Below, in pieces: positions 1 to 8,645 of a stretch of DNA of 64,000 bases. The notes beneath the pieces are model-generated. The model made no database searches. It was not told the origin of the DNA and was given only the letters and a program-made list of their open reading frames with translations. A program made the position numbers and the translations under genes. Every line of letters starts with the position of its first letter. Within the stretch, counting starts at the first letter, position 1. The stretch spans positions 22,833 through 86,832 of the IMG/VR virus record IMGVR_UViG_3300017963_000024; one strand, 5' to 3'. Origin of the DNA: a virus.

Positions 1-333
1 GAATTCCGACCAGACAAAGTTCATGCGGTATTCGTAGTTGAGGGTACTCCAGATATTCCTATCATCTCTTGCTATGAGCACATCAATGGAATCGCCCTTG
101 CATCTAAGAAACTCCGTTGGTGCATTGAGAACTTCAAGGCAGAGGATGGAGAGCGTCTTGAAACGGGGATCATTTCTCCACAGGGAGAACGAACTCTTCT
201 CAATGAGAGGCTGGAAGTAATCGAGAAGCTTCCGCCTCACGTCATGTTTACATTGGAAGACGGGTGGGAGTTGGAAGTTCAAAAGCTTGCTGAGTCATTC
301 AGTAAATTTCTGGCAAAAGGAGGAGCGAAATGA
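1..333 (+). CDS. 3' end of an unknown phage protein (partial)
   Basis: The reading frame is open from base 1 to a TGA at 331-333, giving the last 110 residues of a protein that begins upstream of the window. No family is recognised. The protein ends in GGAK because its last codons are also the ribosome-binding site (ggaggagcgaa) of the next gene, and the two overlap by ATGA. It lies just upstream of the recombination cassette. Confidence 0.7.
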   Translation, partial: EFRPDKVHAVFVVEGTPDIPIISCYEHINGIALASKKLRWCIENFKAEDGERLETGIISPQGERTLLNERLEVIEKLPPHVMFTLEDGWELEVQKLAESFSKFLAKGGAK

Positions 334-563
334 GCAAGAGAATAAAGGCAACGTTCAGGAAAAGCTTCCAAGTTGGGCAGGGACCGTGGCAAACAGTCGA
401 ACTTGGAATCGAAGAGGACATCAAGAGCGAGAAGAACGCAATCGAAGAGGTACGGAAGCTTCACCGGGAACTGGTCATTCTAGGGGAAGAGATCGTAGCC
501 CAAGAGATTCGGAAGAGCCGTCCCGCGCCCGGAACGAAAAATCGTCAGTCAAAACTTTTTTAG
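330..563 (+). CDS. Small hypothetical protein, 77 aa
   Basis: ATG at 330 follows a strong ggaggagcgaa site and overlaps the upstream stop by four bases. The product is highly charged, with a probable helical stretch at residues 28-60, and has no recognisable domain. It is the last gene before the short gap and candidate promoter at 572-600. Confidence 0.6.
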   Translation: MSKRIKATFRKSFQVGQGPWQTVELGIEEDIKSEKNAIEEVRKLHRELVILGEEIVAQEIRKSRPAPGTKNRQSKLF

Positions 564-571
564 TTGGACAC

Positions 572-600
572 TTCACAGGGGCTTGACGACTTGATATAGT
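572..600 (+). promoter_or_regulatory. Candidate sigma-70-type promoter for the recombination cassette
   Basis: TTCACA (572-577) and TATAGT (595-600) are separated by 17 bp and lie about 60 bp upstream of the gene at 662. They sit in the only gap between 563 and 662. The match is weaker than the promoters at 15.4-20.2 kb, and an overlapping TTGACG at 583 has no -10 at the right distance. Confidence 0.4.
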
Positions 601-661
601 GTCGTGTGAGTGGGCAAGCACCGTTGGGATTCCTATTCCCTAAACTGAAAGGAGGAGCAGA

Positions 662-1225
662 ATGAAGCGACAGGAGAAGAACGAAGTGGACATCACAGAG
701 AATGAGGTGTCCATGTCAATTGATTTGAGTGGTCGGGTTTTCGATGAGGACCTTACCGCTCAACTGGCCTTCAGTTCGGACCCCCAAGGTCTGAATGAAG
801 CTTTGGTTGACCACGCAAATCGGTTTGCTCATTGGGCAGCGATGGAATGTGTGGCGAAAGAAAACTTGGAAGAGGCAAAGAATGGAATGAAGCTTTTGGA
901 AGCTGATCTCTTCCGGCGGATCGAGAAAACTTTGACCGAAGAACAGGACGGGAAAAAACCGACTCTCGACCGGATTCGGTCAGAGATGGTGAAGCGAGAC
1001 GACTACCAAGAAGGATCAGATACGGTTGCACGAGCACAAGTCATGCTCGACAGAATCGTTGTCGGGCGTCAAGCGATGATGCACCGGAAAGACTGTCTCA
1101 TCGAGGTAGCCAGAAACATGAGGGCGGAAATGGACGCTGGGCTGGTGGTTCAGAGCAGACCAGAGAAAGGAGTGGAAAACGCAAAGAGGAAAGAAGAAAG
1201 AGCGAGAAGGAAGAGGATGCAGTAA
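662..1225 (+). CDS. Candidate UvsY-like recombination mediator
   Basis: This 187-residue, mostly helical and charged protein starts at an ATG with an aaaggaggagcaga site. Its central part (about residues 55-165) has the layout of phage UvsY-type mediators: a W near the start of a helical stretch, a K-rich helix, a PT-D-I/S-M-V-x-R-D turn, then another long helix ending in R-x-E. The tail is very basic. The neighbours strengthen the idea, because the next two genes are a gp32-like SSB and a UvsX/RecA protein, the partners of UvsY in T4. In T4, UvsY helps load UvsX onto gp32-coated single strands. Sequence similarity is only suggestive, so the function is inferred mainly from position. Confidence 0.4.
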   Translation: MKRQEKNEVDITENEVSMSIDLSGRVFDEDLTAQLAFSSDPQGLNEALVDHANRFAHWAAMECVAKENLEEAKNGMKLLEADLFRRIEKTLTEEQDGKKPTLDRIRSEMVKRDDYQEGSDTVARAQVMLDRIVVGRQAMMHRKDCLIEVARNMRAEMDAGLVVQSRPEKGVENAKRKEERARRKRMQ

Positions 1226-1264
1226 AGAGGGGCCAAGTTCAACCAACAGAGAAGGAGGATACAA

Positions 1265-2575
1265 ATGGCATTGAGCAAAGCGTTGAAAGAGGAAATGATG
1301 AAGCAAAGCGCCGCCGTCAAGCAGTCGATGTTTGGTGGTGGTAACCGGATCGACCTTTCTGGCAAGAACGCAATCGTGCAGCCGGGAAGTTCCGTGACGC
1401 TGCGTCTGCTGCCCCGGTGGGATGGTGACGACAACAAACCGATCTATGTGGCAGCCAAGCAGCACTGGCTCGACTCCGCGACTCAGCCGGGAGTCCGAAT
1501 TCCTGTCTGGTGTCGGAAGCAGTTCGGGAAAACTTGCCCCGTCTGTGAACAGTCGAAAGCTTTGTCCAAGAGCAAGGACCCAGACGAGCGGCAGACGGCA
1601 GTCGATCTCTCACCCTCTGAGGTGTTTCTTTACAACGTGGCGGTTGGCAAGAAGGAAGATCGGACCACTGACGACATCGGCTACGTGGTTCTGCAAGGAA
1701 CGCTCTTCACTCAGATCATCGACATTATGACCGGGGGCGGTGACGATGATGCTGCTTACGACGACGTGTCTGACATCAAGAAGGGATACGATCTCAGGTT
1801 CATCCGTCCTGCCAAGAAGGGCGACCGCTGGTCAGTCAAGCCCGTGAAGAACTCCTCGCCACTGTTCGATAAGGCGGACAAGCAAGAGTGGAAGGGGTGG
1901 GAAGACGAGATGGCTAACCTTGAAGAGATCGTGCAAGGCGACGTTCGTAGCTACTCCGAAATCTACAAGCTTTTGTTCGGAGTGGAACCGGATGAGGTCC
2001 CCAATGAGGACAATGCCTCTCCGAAGAAGTCCAAGGTGCGGAAGTCGAAGAGCAAGGCAAGCGACGACGAGGAAGAGGAAGAAGAGGACTTTGGCTTCGA
2101 CGACGAGGAAGAAGAGGACGAAGGCGAAGAAGAGGAGGAGACGGACGACGAGGAGGAAGAAGAGGGGGAAGAGGAGGACGACGAGGAAGAGGAAAGCGAC
2201 GAAGACGAGGAAGAGGAGGACGACGAGGAAGAGGAAAGCGACGAAGACGAGGAGGACGATGAGGAGGACTCCGACGAAGAGGGGGAAGAGGAGGACGACG
2301 ACGAGGAGGAAGAAAACGACGAAGACGAGGAGAATGAAGGTGACGATGAGGACGAGGAAGAGGATGACGAGGAGGATGACGAGGAGGATGATGAAGATGA
2401 TGACGATGACCTCTTCGCCGCTCTCGACAAAGAGGTGAGCAGCAAGGGCAAGGGCAAGAAGGCTCCTACCAAGAAAGCACCTCCAAAGAAACAGCCCGCC
2501 AAGAAGAAGGCTCCTGCCAAGAAGAAGGCGGCTCCGAAGAAGGCTCCTGCCAAGAAGGGGAAGGGCCGAAAGTAG
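1265..2575 (+). CDS. gp32-like single-stranded DNA-binding protein with acidic and histone-H1-like tails
   Basis: The first 250 residues look like a phage gp32-type SSB. A β-rich core contains LRLLPRW (46-52) and a zinc set H67, C83, C91, C94, matching the H-C-C-C pattern of T4 gp32. Residues 267-382 are almost entirely Asp and Glu, far longer than the usual acidic SSB tail. A short LFAAL link follows, then about 45 residues of Lys, Ala and Pro repeats like histone H1. The acidic tail of SSBs normally contacts recombination and replication partners; the basic extension is unusual and might bind DNA or fold back on the acid tract. The gene lies between the candidate mediator and UvsX. The start has a gaaggaggatacaa site. 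Confidence 0.85.
   Translation: MALSKALKEEMMKQSAAVKQSMFGGGNRIDLSGKNAIVQPGSSVTLRLLPRWDGDDNKPIYVAAKQHWLDSATQPGVRIPVWCRKQFGKTCPVCEQSKALSKSKDPDERQTAVDLSPSEVFLYNVAVGKKEDRTTDDIGYVVLQGTLFTQIIDIMTGGGDDDAAYDDVSDIKKGYDLRFIRPAKKGDRWSVKPVKNSSPLFDKADKQEWKGWEDEMANLEEIVQGDVRSYSEIYKLLFGVEPDEVPNEDNASPKKSKVRKSKSKASDDEEEEEEDFGFDDEEEEDEGEEEEETDDEEEEEGEEEDDEEEESDEDEEEEDDEEEESDEDEEDDEEDSDEEGEEEDDDEEEENDEDEENEGDDEDEEEDDEEDDEEDDEDDDDDLFAALDKEVSSKGKGKKAPTKKAPPKKQPAKKKAPAKKKAAPKKAPAKKGKGRK
2063..2410 (+). repeat. Low-complexity GAN-rich tract coding 116 acidic residues
   Basis: The coding strand is an almost unbroken series of GAC, GAT, GAA and GAG codons within the SSB gene. Short imperfect repeats (gaggacgacgaggaagagga-type units) recur, so length variation by slippage is likely. 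The complementary strand therefore shows a long false open frame of poly-serine. Confidence 0.9.
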
Positions 2576-2584
2576 AGGTTAGCA

Positions 2585-3763
2585 ATGGGACGGAAGCCTA
2601 AGAGTGGTGACGCCGCTGATTATCGAAAAACTTTGATCGAACTGGCAAGCACAGCAGTCGAGAAGAGGTTCAAGAAGAAAGGCGGTGTTGCCATCGAGAC
2701 AGCTTCCGACTCCCTCATTACTCCCTCGCTGTGGGTGTCCACGGGGAGCTTGGCCCTAGACCGGGTCTGCCGGGGTTTCAACCCCGGTGGAATCCCGGTC
2801 GGCCCCAAGCGAGGTCGGCTTGTCCATATTGCGGGCAAGTGGAGCACACTCAAAAGTTTGATCCTCGACCATCTGTTCAAGTCGGTTCAAGAGTTGGAGG
2901 GGATTGCGGTGTGTACTGAGTCGGAGGGGAGTCGGGACCCGTACTTTCCAGACCGCATTGGACTTGATCTGTCGGAAGTGAAGATCATGTATCCAGATAC
3001 GATTGAGTCTGCTTTCGATGCGGGACTCAGCTTTGCCAGTACAATCCGTGCTGTCGATAAGGAGATACCTATTATTTGGGGTGTTGATTCAATCGAGGCA
3101 ATGGAAGCGAAGAAGACGGCAGACTCAGGGTTGTCTGAGAGTGGTTCCTTCCACTATGGAGGAGGAAGGACACAAGCTTTAGGTGCGGCCTTCAGAAAGG
3201 TCGTAGGCGAAACGAACAAGCACCCAACAACTGTAGTTCTCATCAACCAGACACGGACAAACCCAATGATCCTGTTCGGTGACAAGAGCACAACGGGGGG
3301 AGGCAATGCACCTCACTTTTACGCTTCTCTCGAAATCTTTCTCAATCCCTCACAGAAGGGTAAAGTGTTCTCCCCGTATCGCGGATCGAGGCTCCCGAAG
3401 GAACTCCGAAAGAAGCTAGGCTTGAAGGTTACGGAGAAGGGGCACGTCGCTGGCTTTTGGGTTCATGCCCGTGTAAACAAGTCCAAGGTTGGAGGAACGC
3501 TTGGGCGGGAATGTGACATCTACCTCGACTTCCAAACCGGGATCAATCCTGTAGCAGGACTTCTTGAAGTTCTGCTCGAAGAAGGCGTTGTGGACTTCGA
3601 TGGTAAGAAGGTTGTCCACCATCTTCCAACTGCAAAGAAGCGAACATTCTCTTCACAAGCTTTGTGGGAGGAGTGGATTCTGGACAATCTCGAAGTTCTC
3701 GGGCCGGAAAGTGTGAGGCGCAATGGCAAGAGGACTAAGAAGAAGAGACGTAAAGAAGATTGA
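2585..3763 (+). CDS. uvsX-like: UvsX/RecA-family recombinase
   Basis: This 392-residue protein has the RecA core: a substrate-loop start STGSLALDR (52-60), a P-loop at 84-91 (GKWSTLKS), a Walker B-like IIWGVDS, and an L2-like loop TTGGGNAPHFYAS. The P-loop has Leu where most RecA proteins have Gly before the Lys; T4 UvsX also departs from consensus there, so this supports a UvsX-type protein. It would form filaments on single-stranded DNA and drive strand exchange in recombination-dependent replication. It is preceded by its SSB and followed closely by SbcD- and SbcC-like genes. The C-terminus is very lysine-rich. Confidence 0.88.
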   Translation: MGRKPKSGDAADYRKTLIELASTAVEKRFKKKGGVAIETASDSLITPSLWVSTGSLALDRVCRGFNPGGIPVGPKRGRLVHIAGKWSTLKSLILDHLFKSVQELEGIAVCTESEGSRDPYFPDRIGLDLSEVKIMYPDTIESAFDAGLSFASTIRAVDKEIPIIWGVDSIEAMEAKKTADSGLSESGSFHYGGGRTQALGAAFRKVVGETNKHPTTVVLINQTRTNPMILFGDKSTTGGGNAPHFYASLEIFLNPSQKGKVFSPYRGSRLPKELRKKLGLKVTEKGHVAGFWVHARVNKSKVGGTLGRECDIYLDFQTGINPVAGLLEVLLEEGVVDFDGKKVVHHLPTAKKRTFSSQALWEEWILDNLEVLGPESVRRNGKRTKKKRRKED

Positions 3764-4268
3764 GAAAGCCTTTCACAAGGCCACCGAGCGCATTACTGAG
3801 GAAGTTTCAAAGGGGCAGGACAACTTGTTCGAGGAAGTTGTGTTTCCTTCTCCACAGTCAATGAATTCGCTGGTTAAGCTTCTAACTCTCACCAATGAAG
3901 CTGTCGCAGGTGCTATTTCAGATCACATCAGCGAGCCTCAGAATGAGGGTACTCTTAAAATCTTGGGGATGATAGACGCTGCTTGCGTGGAAATGGCTTC
4001 TGTAGTTGAAGCTGAAAAGACTTCTATTTGTCTATCCACGCCTCTTTGGGCGCACGTTATCCTATCCCTCGAAAGCTTTTCAGACGGATTGAAAAATAAG
4101 CTTGCTGATCCTGAATGTGGAAAGGAAGCGCGTATTACCTTTACATTGATGAAGGAAATGTCCTCAATCATTAGAGGACAAGCTTTGAACGCAGCAAAGG
4201 AGGCTGACAAGCTGAGTAACACTTATAATAACCATGTCGCTTCGATGAAACCAATGGGTTCGGCATGA
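3723..4268 (+). CDS. Hypothetical protein, 181 aa, in the recombination cassette
   Basis: The ATG at 3723 overlaps the recombinase gene by 41 bases, and the stop overlaps the next gene by ATGA. The product is predicted mostly helical with a basic N-terminus (R- and K-rich first 20 residues). No family is recognised. Its fixed place between the recombinase and the SbcD-like nuclease suggests a role in the same pathway, which is inference only. Confidence 0.65.
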   Translation: MARGLRRRDVKKIEKAFHKATERITEEVSKGQDNLFEEVVFPSPQSMNSLVKLLTLTNEAVAGAISDHISEPQNEGTLKILGMIDAACVEMASVVEAEKTSICLSTPLWAHVILSLESFSDGLKNKLADPECGKEARITFTLMKEMSSIIRGQALNAAKEADKLSNTYNNHVASMKPMGSA

Positions 4269-5374
4269 ACTGCTGCTCATTCATACACACGGCAGATTGG
4301 CATCTACATCGCTTTCGGAGTTGTTCCAAGAACAACGGACTAGACCGGCTGAATGATGGTCTGTCCGTAGTCGAACAAATTTTTGATTACGCTTCTGAGT
4401 ACGAATGCCCCATCGTGGTTGCTGGTGATCTGAAACAGCAAAAAGGAACATGGGACCAGCTAGCTCTGAGCGGCCTCATCGACATCTGTGAACGGCACTC
4501 TCACGTTCAGGTCCTCGCTCTTTCAGGCAACGGTAATCACGACGGCACAGGGAAAGAGACAACGGGGGAGTCAGCATTGGCTCCCCTTCGCTTGCACATG
4601 AGATGCCATTCAGAACCCTTCGTCGGTCGCCTCGACATCTTCGATGAGATGCCCATCGCTCTTTGGCCTTGGCAACCAACACTGGAAGCCTTACCTCAGT
4701 TTCTTAGAGATGCTGAGTTCCACGGAGCGAGGATTCTCTTTGGTCATGGTATGTTCGAGGGGTCAGCCGTGGGTCCAATTGAATACCGACCATCGGGGGC
4801 ACCGCTCAAGCTTTCTGACTTTGGACTTTCAGGACCACCGAAGAACAGGAAGTTCGATGCCGCTTTCTTTGGGGACGTTCACAAGAAACAAAAACTTGGT
4901 GGCGTCTACTACTGTGGTAGTCCTTATGCTCAGAATTGGGGCGAGCGGGAAATCGACAAGGGTGTGTACTTTGTAGAGATCGACTGGAATGCTGAGAAGG
5001 GACGCATTGACAGCATCAAGGCTACTGAACTGCGGATCAAAGCACCACGGTATCGAGTGATCGACCTATCGAAGCGGCTTCCCAGCAAGGTGCCGTGGGG
5101 AAAGTTCAAGGATGACTTCGTTCGTGTGCTTGTTCCAGTGGGAATGAGTCTCAACACGGAACAGGTGCAGGAAGAAACCAAAGCCCGCTGGTTAGAGTTC
5201 AGACCAATTCGGAAGGTACAGAAGATCGAGAGAAAGGAGGAGATCAACGCTGCGATGTCTCCAGTGGACATCATCGAGGGCTACGTCCGGGCAGTGCCGC
5301 CGGGTGAGGAGTTTTCGGCACGAGACGTAGCAAAGCTTGGACTTAAACTCTGGAAGGAAGGAGGAGCGAAATGA
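4265..5374 (+). CDS. sbcD-like: SbcD/Mre11-type nuclease subunit (T4 gp47-like)
   Basis: This is a calcineurin-like phosphoesterase. The metal-binding motifs appear in order: D11-x-H13 (TADWHLH), GD at 54-55, GNHD at 90-93, FGHGMFEG near residue 157, and GDVHKK near 200. In T4 the gp46-gp47 complex resects double-strand breaks to make single strands for UvsX. The 369-residue length is normal for the phage form. The stop overlaps the next start, and the protein ends in GGAK because of the embedded ggaggagcgaa ribosome site. Its partner SbcC is two genes downstream. Confidence 0.88.
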   Translation: MNCCSFIHTADWHLHRFRSCSKNNGLDRLNDGLSVVEQIFDYASEYECPIVVAGDLKQQKGTWDQLALSGLIDICERHSHVQVLALSGNGNHDGTGKETTGESALAPLRLHMRCHSEPFVGRLDIFDEMPIALWPWQPTLEALPQFLRDAEFHGARILFGHGMFEGSAVGPIEYRPSGAPLKLSDFGLSGPPKNRKFDAAFFGDVHKKQKLGGVYYCGSPYAQNWGEREIDKGVYFVEIDWNAEKGRIDSIKATELRIKAPRYRVIDLSKRLPSKVPWGKFKDDFVRVLVPVGMSLNTEQVQEETKARWLEFRPIRKVQKIERKEEINAAMSPVDIIEGYVRAVPPGEEFSARDVAKLGLKLWKEGGAK

Positions 5375-5778
5375 GTAGAGGAAGATTTGAATTTTTCATC
5401 TGCTTAGGACAAAACGATTACCACTTCATGTTCTTTGCAGCACGGGTGATGCTGAACGATTCGGAGACAGGCGAGAATGTTCGCTGGTGTCGTTACATGG
5501 GCTGCCAAGTATCTGTAGACAATCATCCCATTGAACCGATACTGGCGCGGGTTTATCTGAGTGACAAAGACAAATGGGATACCCTCACCGGGCGAAGACG
5601 CGCTTTGGAACGTGCTCTCCAAATGTCGATGGTCGATAGGGAGGAGCGCATCAAAGTTTGGAATCGCTTCAACGAGCAACCAGAGATCAAGAAGCTGGTG
5701 GCTAGGGCTGCTGCAAAGTCGAAGAGTGAACGGGAGTGGGCTGCTTACTATGCTAAGTATCCCAAGCGATGCCGATGA
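5371..5778 (+). CDS. Hypothetical protein, 135 aa, between sbcD and sbcC
   Basis: It starts at an ATG behind the repeated ggaggagcgaa ribosome site. The N-terminal half is predicted β-rich and the C-terminal half helical and basic. No known domain is seen. It overlaps the genes on both sides and is probably co-translated with the nuclease subunits. Confidence 0.6.
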   Translation: MSRGRFEFFICLGQNDYHFMFFAARVMLNDSETGENVRWCRYMGCQVSVDNHPIEPILARVYLSDKDKWDTLTGRRRALERALQMSMVDREERIKVWNRFNEQPEIKKLVARAAAKSKSEREWAAYYAKYPKRCR

Positions 5779-6284
5779 CCGTCGAGGAGTGTCAGGACTT
5801 TCTCCCGCTTTGGCACGGCAAAGGACTAAAGCTTGCACCAAAGGTTGAAGCGGTTACTGATTGGCTTCTCAGTCAGTATCAACCAAGAAATCGGGAATCT
5901 CTTCCTCCTGATATCGCTAAGGTGATGAAGGATTTTGGTGGACCGATCAAGGAATGCTTCCACACGACGCAGACGCTCGTGGCGAGCTTGGACAGAGCAC
6001 AGTACGTCGAAGGCTTTGTATTCAACTGTGCGATCATTCCCATCGAACACGCTTGGATCGAAGTAGACGGGTACGTTGTCGAACTGACTTTACGGTCAGA
6101 CCCGGAAAGAAAGGGTGAAGCGGTTATCACTCCTGACCCGGAGTGGATCTACATAGGAATTCCTATGGGTACTTCGTTTGTTTTGCATACGATGTTGGAG
6201 CGGAAGTTCACTGGCCCACTGAAGTATGTACTAGCAGCGAAGGCTCTTGGGTATCCAGAGGGAGAGTATCATGCTTGCTTTTGA
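5775..6284 (+). CDS. Hypothetical protein, about 169 aa
   Basis: ATG at 5775 overlaps the upstream stop (ATGA); an in-frame ATG at 5769 is an alternative start. A central stretch, IEHAWIEVDGYVVELT, recalls phage proteins that carry an H-W-x-x-x-D-G-x-x-x-D/E-T core, but no catalytic role can be assigned. The 3' end overlaps the sbcC-like gene. Confidence 0.6.
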   Translation: MTVEECQDFLPLWHGKGLKLAPKVEAVTDWLLSQYQPRNRESLPPDIAKVMKDFGGPIKECFHTTQTLVASLDRAQYVEGFVFNCAIIPIEHAWIEVDGYVVELTLRSDPERKGEAVITPDPEWIYIGIPMGTSFVLHTMLERKFTGPLKYVLAAKALGYPEGEYHACF

Positions 6285-8154
6285 GTTTCTGGAATTGGAA
6301 AACTTCATGTGCTTCCAATCCCCCGTGAAGATACCGCTACGGGATCAGGGTTTGGTTGTCATCAAAGGTGACAACCAAGTCAGCAACGTTTCCGATGCGA
6401 ACGGAGTTGGAAAGACGGTGGTGGCCGCTGATGGTTTGGCATGGGTTCTATACGGACAAACCCTTCGGGGCCTCAAGGCAGATGCCGTCATCAATCGCTT
6501 CTCTGGAAAGAAGACGTGCAAAGGCAAGCTAACGTTCGAGAGTGATGGTGAGTTGTGGAGGATCGTCCGTGAGCGCCCGCATCGAATCTATGTCGTCAAT
6601 GGAAGCAATGAGGAATGGACGGGACCGGAAGCTGAAGAGGTCATCCAGCGAAAGATTGGCATTGGCTTCAAAACTTTCTGCAATGCCGTTGTGTTCGGTC
6701 AGGGTGCATTCGAGCGATTTGCCAAGGCCGATCAAGCAACGAAGCTTCGGATGTTCGATGAGATTCAAGGGGTGGACTTCAGAAAGATGAGGGAAGCCGC
6801 TGTTGCTCTCCGTTCCAAGATCGAGGCAGAGCAATCTATCGTTGAATCAAAGCTCCAATCGCTGCGAAGCACTGGAGTAGACCTTGCCGACGAGAAGGAA
6901 CAACTCGAAAGGGAACGAGACGACTTCAAAGCGGCGCAGAAAAAACGGCTGGCAGCGCGTCGTAAGGCGGAGGAAGAAGCGTTGGACGAATACCTCCGGG
7001 CCAAGGAAGCTTTCGAGGAGTTCAAGGCAGAACAGGCTAAATTACCGGAATTACAGCGGAAAAAGGCAAAGCTTGAGAAGGCTGCTGAGATTCTGGACGA
7101 GATGAGAGACGAACTAAACTCCGCAGAGTCCGAGAAGCGGGTTATCGACACGATCATTGCCAACGAGTTGAAAAGCTTGGAAAAGCTTGTGGCAGAAGGA
7201 GTTTGTCCTACCTGCCGCCGGGAGGTGCTCGATAGGGGTGATGTGAATGTCGTGACGGAGGCTTTCGAGCGTGAGGTCGCACCCTCCATTGAAGCTCAGA
7301 AGGAAGCTGAGAAGACTATCACTAGGTGTGTAAAAGCTTTGAACAAGGCTCAAGCGAGGTACGACAAGGCTGTTGCCGACAGTGGGGGTGTGACTTCAAT
7401 CGAGATCGCCCGCTTAGAGGCAAAGTACGATGACGATGCCGAGGACATCCGACGAAAACGTCTGAAGACCCTCAAGGCCGCTGCGGAGAAAGCACGCGAC
7501 GAGTACCAAAATACTGTAACAACTGATACTTGGGGCGGTGAGCAAGCTTTAGCTAGGATAGTAGAGAAGCAACTGAAGGTTGGCAAGGAACTCAAGAAGC
7601 GAGTGAAGGAAAACGATAAGCTTCAACTCAAGTACGACATGGCGGACTATTGGGTGGTTGCGTTTGGTGATCGTGGGATTCGCTCCCGATTCCTCATGTC
7701 TCAGGCCGACTTTCTCAATGCTCGACTGTTGCAGCATCTCGAAACGTTAGCGGGTAGCGAAGCCGAAGTGCTCCTCTCACCAGAGAGGACAACAGGAAAG
7801 GGGGCAACCAAGCAGCAATTCAACATTCAGACGAAGTGGAATTGGGGCGGAGAAACCTACGAATCAGAAAGTGGAGGTCAAGAACGTCGGGTAGACCTTG
7901 CAATCTTTCTGGCTCTTCAAGACTTGGCAGAGAAAACCTCCGCGTCCCCGTTTCCTCTCCGAATGTGGGACCAGCCAGAAGAGGGCTTGGATGCGACGGG
8001 GTTGGAGATGTTCGGTAGGTGGATGAAGGTCGAAGCTCGTCGCAGAGGAACAGGTTTTCTAATCACACACAATCCAATTTTGGCGGAGGCAGTACAGGCG
8101 GATCAGGAATGGACAGTGCAGCTAACAGAAGATGGAAGTCGCTTAGTGCTCTAA
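6271..8154 (+). CDS. sbcC-like: SbcC/Rad50-type ATPase subunit (T4 gp46-like)
   Basis: This is an SMC-like ATPase of 627 residues counted from the ATG at 6271 (site gagggagagtatc), preferred over the in-frame ATG at 6247. The N-terminal P-loop is NGVGKT at 44-49. Two coiled-coil arms surround a zinc hook CPTC at 312-315. The ABC signature SGGQERRVDLA starts near 534 and Walker B MWDQPEE near 565, and a switch-like ITHNP follows. It would form a DNA-end resection complex with the SbcD-like protein. The coiled coil is short, as in phage gp46. The 3' end overlaps the HNH gene. Confidence 0.88.
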   Translation: MLAFEFLELENFMCFQSPVKIPLRDQGLVVIKGDNQVSNVSDANGVGKTVVAADGLAWVLYGQTLRGLKADAVINRFSGKKTCKGKLTFESDGELWRIVRERPHRIYVVNGSNEEWTGPEAEEVIQRKIGIGFKTFCNAVVFGQGAFERFAKADQATKLRMFDEIQGVDFRKMREAAVALRSKIEAEQSIVESKLQSLRSTGVDLADEKEQLERERDDFKAAQKKRLAARRKAEEEALDEYLRAKEAFEEFKAEQAKLPELQRKKAKLEKAAEILDEMRDELNSAESEKRVIDTIIANELKSLEKLVAEGVCPTCRREVLDRGDVNVVTEAFEREVAPSIEAQKEAEKTITRCVKALNKAQARYDKAVADSGGVTSIEIARLEAKYDDDAEDIRRKRLKTLKAAAEKARDEYQNTVTTDTWGGEQALARIVEKQLKVGKELKKRVKENDKLQLKYDMADYWVVAFGDRGIRSRFLMSQADFLNARLLQHLETLAGSEAEVLLSPERTTGKGATKQQFNIQTKWNWGGETYESESGGQERRVDLAIFLALQDLAEKTSASPFPLRMWDQPEEGLDATGLEMFGRWMKVEARRRGTGFLITHNPILAEAVQADQEWTVQLTEDGSRLVL

Positions 8155-8621
8155 CAACAGACAGTACCATCGTCCAGCGAATGTCGAAAAAGATCAAGAA
8201 GGGACCCGGATGCTGGGAGTGGACTGGCTCAAAAACTTTGTGTGGCTACGGGCAAATTCGCTTTGAGGGAAGATTGGAATTGGCCCATCGTGTCATGTGG
8301 ATATTGGTAAAGCTAAAGCGTATTCCAAAAAAGCTTTGTGTGATGCATTCTTGTGACAATCCCGGTTGTGTTCGTCCTACACACCTAAAGCTTGGAACAC
8401 ACGCTGAGAACTCGCTAGATATGAAAGAGAAAGGAAGAAGTGCTGTAATTAGAGGAGGTGACAGCCCGCGAGCAAAGCTTTCTTGGGATGATGCGTATGA
8501 GATTAGGCGACTGTGCTATAATGGATTGGCAAATCAGAAGCAGCTTGCAGAGCGATACGGTGTTACACAGCCAACTATTTCTTACATTGTAAACAAGAAG
8601 CATTACGTGAGACAGACATAG
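8109..8621 (+). CDS. HNH homing-type endonuclease with C-terminal HTH (copy 1)
   Basis: The protein has the phage HNH pattern: GCWEWTG, a GYGQI strand, AHRVMW, then H-x-CDNPGCVRPTHL and GTHAENSLDM. A helix-turn-helix near the C-terminus (KQLAERYGVTQPTISYIV) probably reads target DNA. ATG at 8109 lies inside the end of the sbcC-like gene; starts at 8019 or 8181 are possible. HNH proteins of this sort are free-standing mobile endonucleases. A related copy is at 10089-10643. The sbcC-like frame seems intact despite the insertion. Confidence 0.8.
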   Translation: MDSAANRRWKSLSALTTDSTIVQRMSKKIKKGPGCWEWTGSKTLCGYGQIRFEGRLELAHRVMWILVKLKRIPKKLCVMHSCDNPGCVRPTHLKLGTHAENSLDMKEKGRSAVIRGGDSPRAKLSWDDAYEIRRLCYNGLANQKQLAERYGVTQPTISYIVNKKHYVRQT

Positions 8622-8645
8622 AGTGGCTAAAGAAAGGAATGTACG

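Noticed and set aside
583-588. TTGACG as the -35 box of the 0.6 kb promoter
   Set aside because: No -10-like hexamer lies 16-18 bp downstream; TTCACA at 572 gives a correct spacing to TATAGT.
1963-2553. 196-codon minus-strand frame of poly-serine
   Set aside because: It is the antisense of the GAN-rich acidic tract; TCN codons follow automatically and there is no ribosome site.
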